Shown here piece by piece: positions 1 through 7,905 of a stretch of 64,000 nucleotides of DNA. The translations under genes and the position numbers were made by a program. Position 1 is the stretch's first letter; each line of letters opens with the position of its first letter. A model generated the notes under the pieces. The model was not told the DNA's origin, did not search any database, and was given only the letters and a program-made list of their open reading frames with translations. This stretch comes from CAYNRE01 sp964399535 (lineage in GTDB: Bacteria; Planctomycetota; Planctomycetia; Pirellulales; CAYNRE01), in the NCBI GenBank assembly GCA_964399535.1, contig CAYNRE010000032.1, forward strand, positions 372,001-436,000. The letters run 5' to 3'.

Positions 1-219
1 TGCCAGGCGGCGGCACACCAGCACCAGATGACCCACCAGCGACCGGTCGTCGTCGCTCAGCTCGGCCAGGCTGGCCACCTCTTTCTTGGGAATGACCAGC
101 AGGTGCTTGGGAGCGGCCGGGTTGATGTCGCGAAAGGCCAGGCACAGATCATCTTCATAGACAATGTCGGCGGGCAGCTCGCGGTCGATAATCCGTTTGA
201 AAACCGTCTTGGGGGTCAT
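1..219 (-). CDS. HIT family (HinT-like) nucleotide-binding protein, 3' end missing
   Basis: Reverse-strand frame starting at the ATG at 219 and running off the window edge, giving the first 73 residues. The protein opens MTPKTVFKRIIDRELPADIV, followed by YEDDLCLAFRDINPAAPKHLLVIPK, the classic N-terminal half of HinT-type histidine-triad proteins (nucleoside phosphoramidate/AMP-lysine hydrolases). The HxHxHxx catalytic triad lies in the missing C-terminal part, so the catalytic histidines cannot be seen. The family is normally about 110-120 residues, so roughly one third is absent. The next gene upstream (Trm112-like) is on the same strand with a gap of about 95 bases, so the two may be co-transcribed. 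Confidence 0.88.
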   Translation of the reverse strand, partial: MTPKTVFKRIIDRELPADIVYEDDLCLAFRDINPAAPKHLLVIPKKEVASLAELSDDDRSLVGHLVLVCRRLA

Positions 220-314
220 AAGGTCCACTCGAATGCTTGACGTATTTGATGGCCAATTCCCCGAGCCCTGACTTGGTCCCGACGATCCCAGCCCGGTTCA
301 AGCGGCGCGCCGGC

Positions 315-584
315 CTAGCCCGCGGCGGAGTCGAGCTGAGCCAACTCGATCGACTGATCGACCAACATGACCGGTATTCCGTCGAGTACCGGGTAGGCCA
401 GCGCTTGATCTTCTCGAACCAGGACCCCATCGAGCGGTTGTTCCACCGGCCGCCCGCAGTGGTACTTCAACCGCCCCGCGGTGACCGCCCGGTTGATTCG
501 GGTCAACAATTCGGCGGTGCCCTCGCTCAACCGCTGTTGGCTTTGGGGACACACCAGCAGGGTCAGCAGCTCCGAGCTAATCAC
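315..584 (-). CDS. Trm112 family protein (UPF0434-like)
   Basis: 89 residues. I chose a GTG start at 584 because an AAAGGA ribosome site lies just upstream and because the conserved domain begins immediately (VISSELLTLLVCPQSQQRL). Trm112/YcaR proteins are small zinc-ribbon-like activators or partners of methyltransferases; the N-terminal 'LLxLLxCPQ' and C-terminal 'LAYPVLDGIPVMLVDQS' blocks seen here are the family signature. Only two cysteines are visible (in LVCPQ and YHCGRP), fewer than in a zinc-binding member, as is common in bacterial versions. The open frame extends upstream to 911 but that part shows no family similarity and is treated as non-coding. A HIT-family gene follows on the same strand. 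Confidence 0.85.
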   Translation of the reverse strand: MISSELLTLLVCPQSQQRLSEGTAELLTRINRAVTAGRLKYHCGRPVEQPLDGVLVREDQALAYPVLDGIPVMLVDQSIELAQLDSAAG

Positions 585-899
585 GCAGATTTCCTTTCGA
601 TCGCATAAAGCCGAAGCGCTTCGCGAAGGGGGCGGTCTTGCGCAGCCACCTTGAATTGACGAAATGCCCCGGGTTACCCGAATTGTTTTCGACAAGCCGC
701 CCAAATCGCCCAGCCGAGACGCTGTCGGCCTTGCGCAAGGCAGATTTTCGCCTTGCCGACCGGGAACTGGCAAGCCCGGCACGTTGCGTTTGCCGATAAT
801 AGGACCGGAAAAACTGCTTCTTTCGCACCGCTGGGCCGGGGGTTTCCGGCCAAACGCGTCGTTATGGTTCACGCACGGGCACAGGATCACGTCGGTTCC
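585..899. other. Intergenic region between divergent genes, with a 14-bp palindrome
   Basis: 315 bases between the Trm112-like gene (reverse) and the secreted Pro/Ala-rich protein (forward). It holds a perfect 14-bp palindrome, GCCTTGCGCAAGGC, at 728-741, followed at 750 by a further GCCTTGCC. A GATAAT hexamer at 795-800 could serve as a -10 box for the forward gene but I find no convincing -35 partner. No coding signal. Confidence 0.5.
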
Positions 900-1850
900 A
901 TGAATGCCCACGGCCTGAACTCAGAAACGCGCCTCGGTCGCGGCGATCGCAGCCAGCGGCTGGCAGCCGCGTTATCGCTGGCCGTTGCCCTCGGCTTGAC
1001 CGGCCCCGGCGCGCTACGAAGCCAAGAGGTGCGCTATTACGAGCAAGACGGGATCACTTACCGCGAAACGCGGCAGTGGGTTCCCCGCTCTCAGGCGGAG
1101 CCGGGCCAACTACCCGGTGTCGCGAGCGCGACTCCGCTAGTCGCAAGCCGGCCGGTCGAAACGACGTTCGCCCCCGGAGCGACCGCACCTGCCGGTGCTG
1201 TGCCTGCCGCTGCTGGGCCTGCCGGTGCTGGGCCTGCCGGAGTGAACGAAGCCTATCGCGTGGTCGCGGTGCCAGTCACCGAGTATCGCTGGGAGGCCTA
1301 CTGGAAAGGACGTTGGAATCCGTTCAAAAAGGCCAAGCTCGCCCAGCGTTTGGTGCCACACACCTACTGGGATTATCGCACCCAGGTAGTTCGCTACCCC
1401 TCGAACGCACCGCTGCCGCCGGGCACCTCGCCGGCCAATAGCTGGAACTCGACCACGGCCAGCTACCCCGTGCCGGGCGGCCAGCCTCCCTCGCCAGGCG
1501 CGCAGCCCATCGCGCCGGCTTCGCCCGGCGCAGCCCCAGGGGCGGCCGGCGCCGACCTGGTCGAGGTGGTCACTCGGGTACCCATTGCCCGCCGCGTGGA
1601 AACCGGCTCGCTCGCCGGCACCGCGGCGCCGCTGGGGGCCTCGGCGGCCGCGCCAGCCTACTCGCCTTCCGAGGTGGGCAGCTACGTTCCGCCCGGCGGA
1701 AGCTTCACCTCGGCGGCCGCGTCGGCAGCCCCCGCGACGTGGCCGACCAGCCCGGCGGGCGTCGGCGGATTGGGGCAGATGGACAACGAGTTTCCCACCC
1801 GCCCGACCACCTCGGCCTGGCGCCCCAGCCGGCCGAACTATTTGAGGTAG
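900..1850 (+). CDS. Secreted Pro/Ala/Gly-rich hypothetical protein
   Basis: 316 residues from the ATG at 900; an in-frame ATG at 864 is an alternative and neither has a strong ribosome site. Residues about 18-45 form a signal-peptide-like stretch after arginines (RSQRLAAALSLAVALGL). The mature part begins with an EVRYYEQDGITYRETRQWV segment, then low-complexity Ala/Gly/Pro repeats (AGPAGAGPAG), then a compact region with conserved-looking aromatics (EYRWEAYWKGRWNPF), then more Pro/Ala/Ser linker. I do not recognise a catalytic domain. The composition suggests an exported cell-surface or cell-wall protein of the kind planctomycetes carry. The last residues (SRPNYLR) are not a sorting signal I know. 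Confidence 0.7.
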   Translation: MNAHGLNSETRLGRGDRSQRLAAALSLAVALGLTGPGALRSQEVRYYEQDGITYRETRQWVPRSQAEPGQLPGVASATPLVASRPVETTFAPGATAPAGAVPAAAGPAGAGPAGVNEAYRVVAVPVTEYRWEAYWKGRWNPFKKAKLAQRLVPHTYWDYRTQVVRYPSNAPLPPGTSPANSWNSTTASYPVPGGQPPSPGAQPIAPASPGAAPGAAGADLVEVVTRVPIARRVETGSLAGTAAPLGASAAAPAYSPSEVGSYVPPGGSFTSAAASAAPATWPTSPAGVGGLGQMDNEFPTRPTTSAWRPSRPNYLR

Positions 1851-1956
1851 TCGCGGTGCAGGCCTGCCGGGCCACGGACCATACGGCCCGGCCGCGGCTT
1901 CCGGGGCAGCGCGCGCCGTTTCCTCCGCGTCTGCCAAAACTTGAGCGAGCCGCCGC

Positions 1957-2721
1957 TCAGATATGCTCGGACAATCCCGAGGCGACCCCCAGAACTTGCC
2001 ACGCCGATTGACCCGATTGCGGGTCGAGCAGCACCCGGGCGACGAACACCCGCATCAAAAACGTTTGCTTCGCTCCGTCGCGCGGGAAGCTGACCGCATA
2101 GACTCGCACGAATAGGTCACCGCGGCGATGATCGGCAAGCTCGCCTCGTAGATAGCGCTCGGTACCGCAAAACCGAACCTCGGCCTGTTTTCCCAGGGCC
2201 AGCAGTGCGCGGGCCGGCTGCTGCTGGACAAACTTCTTCAACCCCGTCGACAGCACCGGCCGCGTGCGGTAGTACTCCCAGAGCCGATCGTCGAACGGTT
2301 GCCGTTCCAGCGGCGAAAGATGGTATTGATAGGCCAACTCGGGGCGGCCGGCCGCCATCAACTTGAACCACTCGTCGGCCCAGGTTGCCGCTTCAGGCCC
2401 CAGCCAAGCTTGCCGAACCACTGTCGTCGAACAGCCGGCCCCCAAGCAGAAAAAACCAATCGCCATTCCGACGATGCTGGCTTTCCGGCCGATGAGCTCG
2501 CCGTCGCTTCGCACGATGCGCGCCAGCGTCCACACGTTGGCCGCGGCCACGGCGGCACCCACCCACCACCACTGAGGGCCCACGAGCGAGACCGCCGCCA
2601 CCGGCGAAGCCACGAGTGTCAGCACCGCGGCGCTCGAAACGGCCCGGTACTCTCCCTCGGGCGCCGCGCCGCCGGTCGCCGCCGATTCGAAGTGCTTCGA
2701 TCCCGGGGGGGTTGTGGTCAT
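1957..2721 (-). CDS. Membrane-anchored hypothetical protein
   Basis: 254 residues from the ATG at 2721 (MTTTPPGSKHFES); an in-frame ATG at 2763 is possible. Residues about 30-105 hold two or three hydrophobic segments (AVLTLVASPVAAVSLVG, WWWVGAAVAAANVWTLA, IVGMAIGFFCLGAGCSTTVV). The rest is a soluble domain beginning WADEWFKLMAAGRPELAYQYH and ending in a beta-rich region with VRVYAVSFPR and FLMRVFVARVL. The shape, a DUF4190-like membrane start plus an NTF2/SnoaL-like soluble domain, is what many planctomycete 'hypothetical' genes look like, but this is inference from pattern only. The gene stands alone, convergent with the gene before it. Confidence 0.7.
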   Translation of the reverse strand: MTTTPPGSKHFESAATGGAAPEGEYRAVSSAAVLTLVASPVAAVSLVGPQWWWVGAAVAAANVWTLARIVRSDGELIGRKASIVGMAIGFFCLGAGCSTTVVRQAWLGPEAATWADEWFKLMAAGRPELAYQYHLSPLERQPFDDRLWEYYRTRPVLSTGLKKFVQQQPARALLALGKQAEVRFCGTERYLRGELADHRRGDLFVRVYAVSFPRDGAKQTFLMRVFVARVLLDPQSGQSAWQVLGVASGLSEHI

Positions 2722-3519
2722 AGACGATTCCAACGTCGGCAGGCTTCCCGTACACCCTCGCACCGCGTTGCTGATCGATGCAGGAAGGGGAATACGCTAT
2801 GCCAGCGGCCGGCGGCACGTCAAGCAAGCTGGTTGCCGGCAGGCCTGTGGGCAAAGTTCCCGATCGGCCAATTGGGCCCACTGCGGCAGGCCCTGGTACG
2901 ACCGGGCTCATTGGAGGGTTCCGGCGAGGCGTACTGGCCCAGGTTGCCCTTAGTGCAAGACCAGTGGCCGTCCACCGGGCGGCGCGAGACGACGCGCCCC
3001 CTTCTAGATCTTTGCCACGGAGAGAAAAAAAGCGGCCGCAGACGGCCCAGGGCCAGACTACCGAAGGAGTGATTTCCGCGATTGCCCGGCGTGGGTCGTC
3101 CGAAGCCCCGCGTATGGGAACCAAGTTCAGTAGTCGCACCCTCGACCGCCTACGGCCAGGCTGGGAAGCCAATTAGACAGCGAAAGCGGTTCGCAGTGTT
3201 TCGCATAATGGCAAAAGCGGTGCCGTAAGGTAGCGGCGCCGATCACCCTGATGGGCCCCACACTCCCTAGACCACCAGGGCAGACTCGGCTAGCCGCCAC
3301 CGGGCGAGCCTGGTTTTTCCCTAACATCAATGAGAACTTGATGATAGTTGCGGATTGCCGCGACATCGACTACAACTTGCGGACCGACTTAGCCAGCGGC
3401 CGACGGAGTCGGCCTTATTGCATTTCGGCGCCGAGCTGCTTCGATCGGCGCCGAAACGGCGCCTGGGGCGGGGCAAGTCGGCGCCGATTTCAACGACGCC
3501 AGCGGTGCGAGGTAGCCGT
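2722..3519. other. Long intergenic region with hairpins and a palindrome array
   Basis: About 800 bases between a reverse gene and the forward sigma-54 activator. No frame in it has protein-like composition. Structure is concentrated at the right end: an inverted repeat CATCAA-N7-TTGATG around 3327-3345, a hairpin GGCCGAC-GGA-GTCGGCC at 3398-3414, and the TCGGCGCCGA array described separately. The left part (2764-3240) shows nothing I can name. Confidence 0.5.
3425..3487. promoter_or_regulatory. Array of TCGGCGCCGA palindromes upstream of the sigma-54 activator
   Basis: The self-complementary decamer TCGGCGCCGA occurs at 3425-3434, 3445-3454 and 3478-3487, and its GGCGCC core again at 3458-3463. 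Core starts are 3427, 3447, 3458 and 3480, so the spacings are 20, 11 and 22 bases, close to whole helical turns. The array ends 32 bases before the chosen start codon of the transcriptional activator at 3520. A multi-site operator, possibly autoregulatory, is the natural reading; this is inference from layout. Confidence 0.5.
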
Positions 3520-6150
3520 ATGCAACCTGCTGTTTGGAGAACTTCGTGCTTTGTAGCGGGTTGGGCACTTACAGGCCTTGGGTTGGTCTGGCTGGCAGCC
3601 ACAACAACTCAGCCTGCCGGGTGGGTTGCCGAATTGCTCTGGATCGCCCTGGGGATGCTGCTCGTGGGGTTGGCGGCCTTTGTTGCCTGGCAGCGGCCCG
3701 GCGACTGGACCTCGACGATCTACTGCTTGCTGGCGTCGATCACGGTATTGGCCGCCGAGGCTTGGGTGGGGCACTGGCGGGTAGGCCACGGAGGGCTGGC
3801 CTACTTGGTGGGCCCGCTGTCGGCAATCTGGCTCGGCCTGGCGGTGCACTGGGGGTTGTTGTTTCCCCGCCCCGTGCAACTACTGCGGCGGTGGCCGGGT
3901 GCGACGCTGGCGGGTCTCTACGCGCTGTCGGTGCTGGGCTTAGCGGCCCAGCCGGGCCAGGCGATTGGCCCGGGGCCGTTGGGGTGGGTACAGGTTTTGG
4001 GCTGGTGGGCGCTGGGCACGCTCGCCGGGGCGCTCGTTTGGGTTTGGGCCAGTGTGGTTCCCCGCTGGCTGAGGGGCCGAACTCGAAGCCAGCGAGCTCA
4101 GGCCCGCTGGATGGTTGCTGCCTCGCTCGGGGGCGGATTGCCCCTGCTCTACGGCGTGGCGCGGCTGGCCCTGGCACCGTCGGGGCCGGTCGACGGCTGG
4201 GGACTGGCCCTGGTGCAAATCGGCAGCCTGGTCTTACTCACCCTTTCGGCCATCGCCCTGACCCGCAATCGGGTTGTGTGGGTCGGGCGCATTCTCGACC
4301 GAGGGCTGTTTTACGTCGGCGTCAGTTTCGCCGTCACCGCCATCTACTGTTTGATGGTGGGCCTGATGACCGCCTGGGTCGGCACCTACCTGCTGCGCTG
4401 GGAAAACGCCCTCGCGGCGGGACTCACCGCGATGGTGGTTGTCAGCTTCCTGGGCTGGATTCGCGATCGCCTGCAACAGGCCCTCGACCGCCGGTTTCTG
4501 CGGCAAAAGTACCAACTCGACAACGCCATTCGCCGGCTCAGCCGGGTGGTCGATCGGCTTGTGGAGCCCCAGCAGTTGGCCGAGCAACTACTGCACTCGG
4601 CCCGCGATGCCGTGGGGGCCGAGCGCGGCGCCGTGTTTCTCCGCGACAAGGCACCCGACCGGCTTTCGCAAGTAGCCGGACTGGGGGCCCGCTCGTTCCC
4701 CCAGCAGCTCAGTCTCGACGGCCCGCTGGCGCTTGAACTGCGCCGTCAGGGGGTGGTGACGGCCCGGCCCGGGCTGGCCGTGATGCCCACCGCCGCGCAG
4801 CTGCAATTGCGCGAGTTCGAGGCCGACCTGGGCCTGGCCCTGGAAATCGACGGACAGCTGGTGGGCATGATGCTCTTGGGGCCGCACTTGGGTGGCGTTC
4901 CCTATTCGGCCGAAGATCGCACCTTTCTGCAGGCCCTGGCCCGAACCACCGTGTTGGCCCTGAAGAGCGCCCGGGGGCACCGTACCATTGAAACGCTCAA
5001 GGAAAAGCTGCAAGAAACCGTCGACAAACTGGCCGAGCAGCAGCGTCGCATCAGCTACCTGCAGGGGGAACTGCTGCGCCGCCGGGAGGCGCCGGTTTCC
5101 GTGGGCGGGCCGGCTCGACAGAGCCCGCCGGAGCCGGGCACCAATTGGGGCCTGCGCGGGCGCAGCCCCGCCGTGCTGCGGCTGCTCGACGAGGTGCGCA
5201 AGGTGGCGGCCAGCCCGTCGTCGGTACTGGTCCGCGGCGAAAGCGGCACCGGAAAGGAGCTGCTGGCCAGGGCCATCCACGAAGCCAGCCCCCGCGCGGC
5301 GGCTCCGTTCGTGGCGGTTCACTGTGGCGCCCTGAGCGCCGGCCTGCTCGAGAGCGAGCTGTTCGGCCACGTGCGCGGCGCCTTCACGGGGGCTGACCGC
5401 GACAAGCCCGGCCGCTTCGAACTTGCCCATCACGGCACGCTGTTTCTCGACGAAATCGGCGACATCAGCCTCGAGGTTCAGACCAAGTTGCTCCGCGTGC
5501 TGCAGGAGCGGGCCTTCGAACGCGTGGGGGGCGTGAAACGGATCGAGGTCGATGTGCGACTAATCGCCGCCACACATCAAAATCTCGAAGGACTGATCGC
5601 CGCCGGCCGGTTTCGCGAAGATCTGTTCTACCGCTTGAACGTGATCAGCCTCACGGTGCCGCCGCTACGCTCCCGCCGGGAGGATGTGTTCGAACTGGCC
5701 GTGCACTTCTTGCACCGCTTCGCCGAACGGGCCGGCAAAAACATCGAGCGGATCGAGCCCGAAGCGCTCGACTGCCTGGCCGCCTACGATTGGCCCGGCA
5801 ACGTGCGGCAACTGGAAAACGCGATCGAACGGGCGGTAGTGTTGGCCGAGGGAGACTCGCTCCAAGTGGCCGATCTGCCGAACGAACTGCGCCGGTATCG
5901 CCCACCGGGCGAAATGCCTCGCGCGACGCGGCGGCCCCCCGAGCGGCGCAAGGTCGCCCGGGCCGAAGTGCTCGAGCCGGCCTGGGCTTATCCACAGGGG
6001 CGCTCGACGGACGACGACGCCAGCTCGGAGCGTGAACGGCTGCAATTGGCCCTGGCCCAATGCCAGGGAAACAAGGCCGAGGCGGCGCGGCTGCTGGGGC
6101 TGCCGCGGAGCACTTTTTTCAGCCGGCTGCGGCGCTACGGGCTCGATTGA
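3520..6150 (+). CDS. Membrane-anchored GAF / sigma-54 interaction / Fis-type activator
   Basis: 876 residues. The ATG at 3520 is chosen for its GAGG ribosome site; the frame stays open back to 3355 but that part covers the palindrome array. About eight to ten hydrophobic segments fill residues 5-310. A GAF domain follows (about 346-480, starting LVEPQQLAEQLLHSARDAVG), then a short coiled coil (about 488-520). The AAA+ sigma-54 interaction domain has Walker A GESGTGKE near 573, the GAFTGA loop near 620 that contacts sigma-54, a Walker B LFLDEIGD, and the YDWPGNVRQLENA signature. A Fis-type helix-turn-helix closes the protein (AEAARLLGLPRSTFFSRL, about 848-870). There is no receiver domain, so the signal is probably sensed by the membrane part or by GAF rather than by phosphorylation. 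Nothing nearby has an obvious sigma-54 promoter. Confidence 0.92.
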   Translation: MQPAVWRTSCFVAGWALTGLGLVWLAATTTQPAGWVAELLWIALGMLLVGLAAFVAWQRPGDWTSTIYCLLASITVLAAEAWVGHWRVGHGGLAYLVGPLSAIWLGLAVHWGLLFPRPVQLLRRWPGATLAGLYALSVLGLAAQPGQAIGPGPLGWVQVLGWWALGTLAGALVWVWASVVPRWLRGRTRSQRAQARWMVAASLGGGLPLLYGVARLALAPSGPVDGWGLALVQIGSLVLLTLSAIALTRNRVVWVGRILDRGLFYVGVSFAVTAIYCLMVGLMTAWVGTYLLRWENALAAGLTAMVVVSFLGWIRDRLQQALDRRFLRQKYQLDNAIRRLSRVVDRLVEPQQLAEQLLHSARDAVGAERGAVFLRDKAPDRLSQVAGLGARSFPQQLSLDGPLALELRRQGVVTARPGLAVMPTAAQLQLREFEADLGLALEIDGQLVGMMLLGPHLGGVPYSAEDRTFLQALARTTVLALKSARGHRTIETLKEKLQETVDKLAEQQRRISYLQGELLRRREAPVSVGGPARQSPPEPGTNWGLRGRSPAVLRLLDEVRKVAASPSSVLVRGESGTGKELLARAIHEASPRAAAPFVAVHCGALSAGLLESELFGHVRGAFTGADRDKPGRFELAHHGTLFLDEIGDISLEVQTKLLRVLQERAFERVGGVKRIEVDVRLIAATHQNLEGLIAAGRFREDLFYRLNVISLTVPPLRSRREDVFELAVHFLHRFAERAGKNIERIEPEALDCLAAYDWPGNVRQLENAIERAVVLAEGDSLQVADLPNELRRYRPPGEMPRATRRPPERRKVARAEVLEPAWAYPQGRSTDDDASSERERLQLALAQCQGNKAEAARLLGLPRSTFFSRLRRYGLD

Positions 6151-6236
6151 CGCGGCGCGCCCGATTCGGTTACTCGCCCCCGGGGCAAGCTCGACCCCGT
6201 TCCGCGAACATCGCGCCCGTTCACGAGAGCACCCGG

Positions 6237-7685
6237 CTAGGGCACCGTTGTCGGTTGGGGGGCTGGTTCTGGCTCGGGCGCCGTCGGCGCGGACGTGTCG
6301 GTCGTGACGCCAGCGACCGCTTGCCCCTCGATCCGCGCTTCCAGCACCGCGATCGCCTTGGCTAGCTGCTTGTCGGGCGAGTGCGCCTCGTCGGTCAGGT
6401 CGACCGCCGCCGCGGCGCGGGCCGCATCCGCATCGCCGGGGCGCACCACGTCGCGCTGGCTGCGCCATTGAAAATAAGCCTCTTGCTCCCGATCGTCCAA
6501 GCGAACCTCGCAGTTCGGGTCGGGCCGAACGCCCCAGGCGTCGGCCTCGGTGGCGGTGCTCAGACGGTGGATGTTTTGCTCGCTGGGGCGCCAATAGCTG
6601 GCCGTGGTGAGTTTCAAGGCCCGATCGGCCCCTTCCAGCAGAATCACGTCTTGCACGCTCCCCTTGCCCCAGGTGCGCTCGCCCACAATGGCCGCCCGCT
6701 GGTGGTCTTGCAGACAGGCAGCCACGATTTCGCTGGCGCTGGCCGAATTGCGATTCACCAGCACCACCAGCGGCAGCTCGGCGAAAGGGGCCGTACCGTC
6801 GGCGTCGAACACGCTGAGCAGCACGCCGCCCCGGCCCCGGGTACTGACGATGCGGCCCTCGGCCACCAACAATCGGCAAACGCCCACCGCCGAATCGAGC
6901 AGCCCCCCCGGATTCCAGCGCAAGTCGAGAATGGCGCCCCGGGCACCGGCGGCCTGCAGCTGCTCAAGCGCGCCGCGAAGTTCGTCGAGCGTTCGTTCGC
7001 TGAACATCGGCAAAATGCGAAGGTAGCCAATGCGGTCGGTGCCACTGAGCAGGAAATTCCACGATTGGTCGGCGCCGCGCAGGTCGCCCCGCACCGATTC
7101 GGTTTCGATCACGGCCCGAACCAGCGTCACCTCTTCCAGTTTCGGCTCGGTGCTCGGCCCGTTTTCACCGGCGGCATCGGCCTTGGCCAGAGGGCGAACG
7201 AGGCCGATTCGCACCGGGGTGCCGGGTGCTCCGCGGAGCAATCGCCGGGCCTGGTCCAGCTTCAGCCCCTGAATGTTCTTGCCATCGATGGCGCGAATCT
7301 GGTCGCCGGCCTTCAGCCCGGCTTCGAAGGCCGGCGTACCCACGATGGGCGAAAGCACGGTGAGCCAACCGTTTTGCTCGTCGACCTGTACTTGCACGCC
7401 GATGCCGCCGAACTGCTGCTCCAGGTCTTCTTCCACTTCCCGAAAGGCATCGCGATTCAGATAGGCCGAGTACTGATCGAGCCGGCTCATGACGCCCGTG
7501 AGGGCCCCGTCGAGCAGGTGCTCCTGGTCGACCGGCTCGAGATACCGGGCCTCGATCTGAGCCAGGGCCTCGACCACCATCCGCCCGGCGCGGCTGCGCT
7601 GGGCCAGGCCGAGCCGAGCCTGGCAAGCGAGCCAGACGGCCAAGGCGACGGCGATGATTTGCAGGCTGCGGCGGGGCATGCCCAC
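6237..7685 (-). CDS. S41 family carboxyl-terminal processing protease (CtpA-like)
   Basis: 482 residues with an N-terminal signal or anchor (SLQIIAVALAVWLACQARL). A PDZ domain spans about 92-165 (GGIGVQVQV to PVRIGLVRP) and the S41 protease core about 215-365. The catalytic motif NSASASE is at about 313-319, with the serine nucleophile in the middle (about S316), and the general-base lysine is in WGKGSVQ (about K341). These are periplasmic proteases that trim protein C-termini after PDZ binding. A short tail ends Pro/Ala/Glu-rich. It is a clear paralogue of the protease at 50737-52497: both share GIGVQV/GIGIQV, the ACLQDH...GERTWGKGSVQ block and a C-terminal 'D(K/R)QL.KAI..L' segment. It is convergent with the sigma-54 activator gene. 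Confidence 0.93.
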   Translation of the reverse strand: MGMPRRSLQIIAVALAVWLACQARLGLAQRSRAGRMVVEALAQIEARYLEPVDQEHLLDGALTGVMSRLDQYSAYLNRDAFREVEEDLEQQFGGIGVQVQVDEQNGWLTVLSPIVGTPAFEAGLKAGDQIRAIDGKNIQGLKLDQARRLLRGAPGTPVRIGLVRPLAKADAAGENGPSTEPKLEEVTLVRAVIETESVRGDLRGADQSWNFLLSGTDRIGYLRILPMFSERTLDELRGALEQLQAAGARGAILDLRWNPGGLLDSAVGVCRLLVAEGRIVSTRGRGGVLLSVFDADGTAPFAELPLVVLVNRNSASASEIVAACLQDHQRAAIVGERTWGKGSVQDVILLEGADRALKLTTASYWRPSEQNIHRLSTATEADAWGVRPDPNCEVRLDDREQEAYFQWRSQRDVVRPGDADAARAAAAVDLTDEAHSPDKQLAKAIAVLEARIEGQAVAGVTTDTSAPTAPEPEPAPQPTTVP

Positions 7686-7905
7686 AGCTTAGCGAATTGC
7701 CGGGCTCACCGGCGAGGGGAGGGAACCCAGCTTAGGCAGGTGCCGTGCGATAGCCCAGGACTTTCGAACAATGGCGGGGGGGGCGATTCCGCCGGCAAAA
7801 TCGGGAAAGCACGGCGGAACGAGTCTGTCGTGGCACCCGAGCCCTCCGATCCCCGCGCGACGGCTGGTCGGTTCGGTCGCCGATTCTCGCCATTTGCGCC
7901 GCGCA

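Noticed and set aside
315..911. A longer version of the Trm112-like protein starting at 911
   Set aside because: The extra 109 residues do not match the family, and the ribosome site favours the GTG at 584.
2778..3176. A forward frame of 132 codons in the spacer between the membrane protein and the sigma-54 activator
   Set aside because: Low-complexity Pro/Arg/Gly composition, no ribosome site, and no similarity I can recognise.
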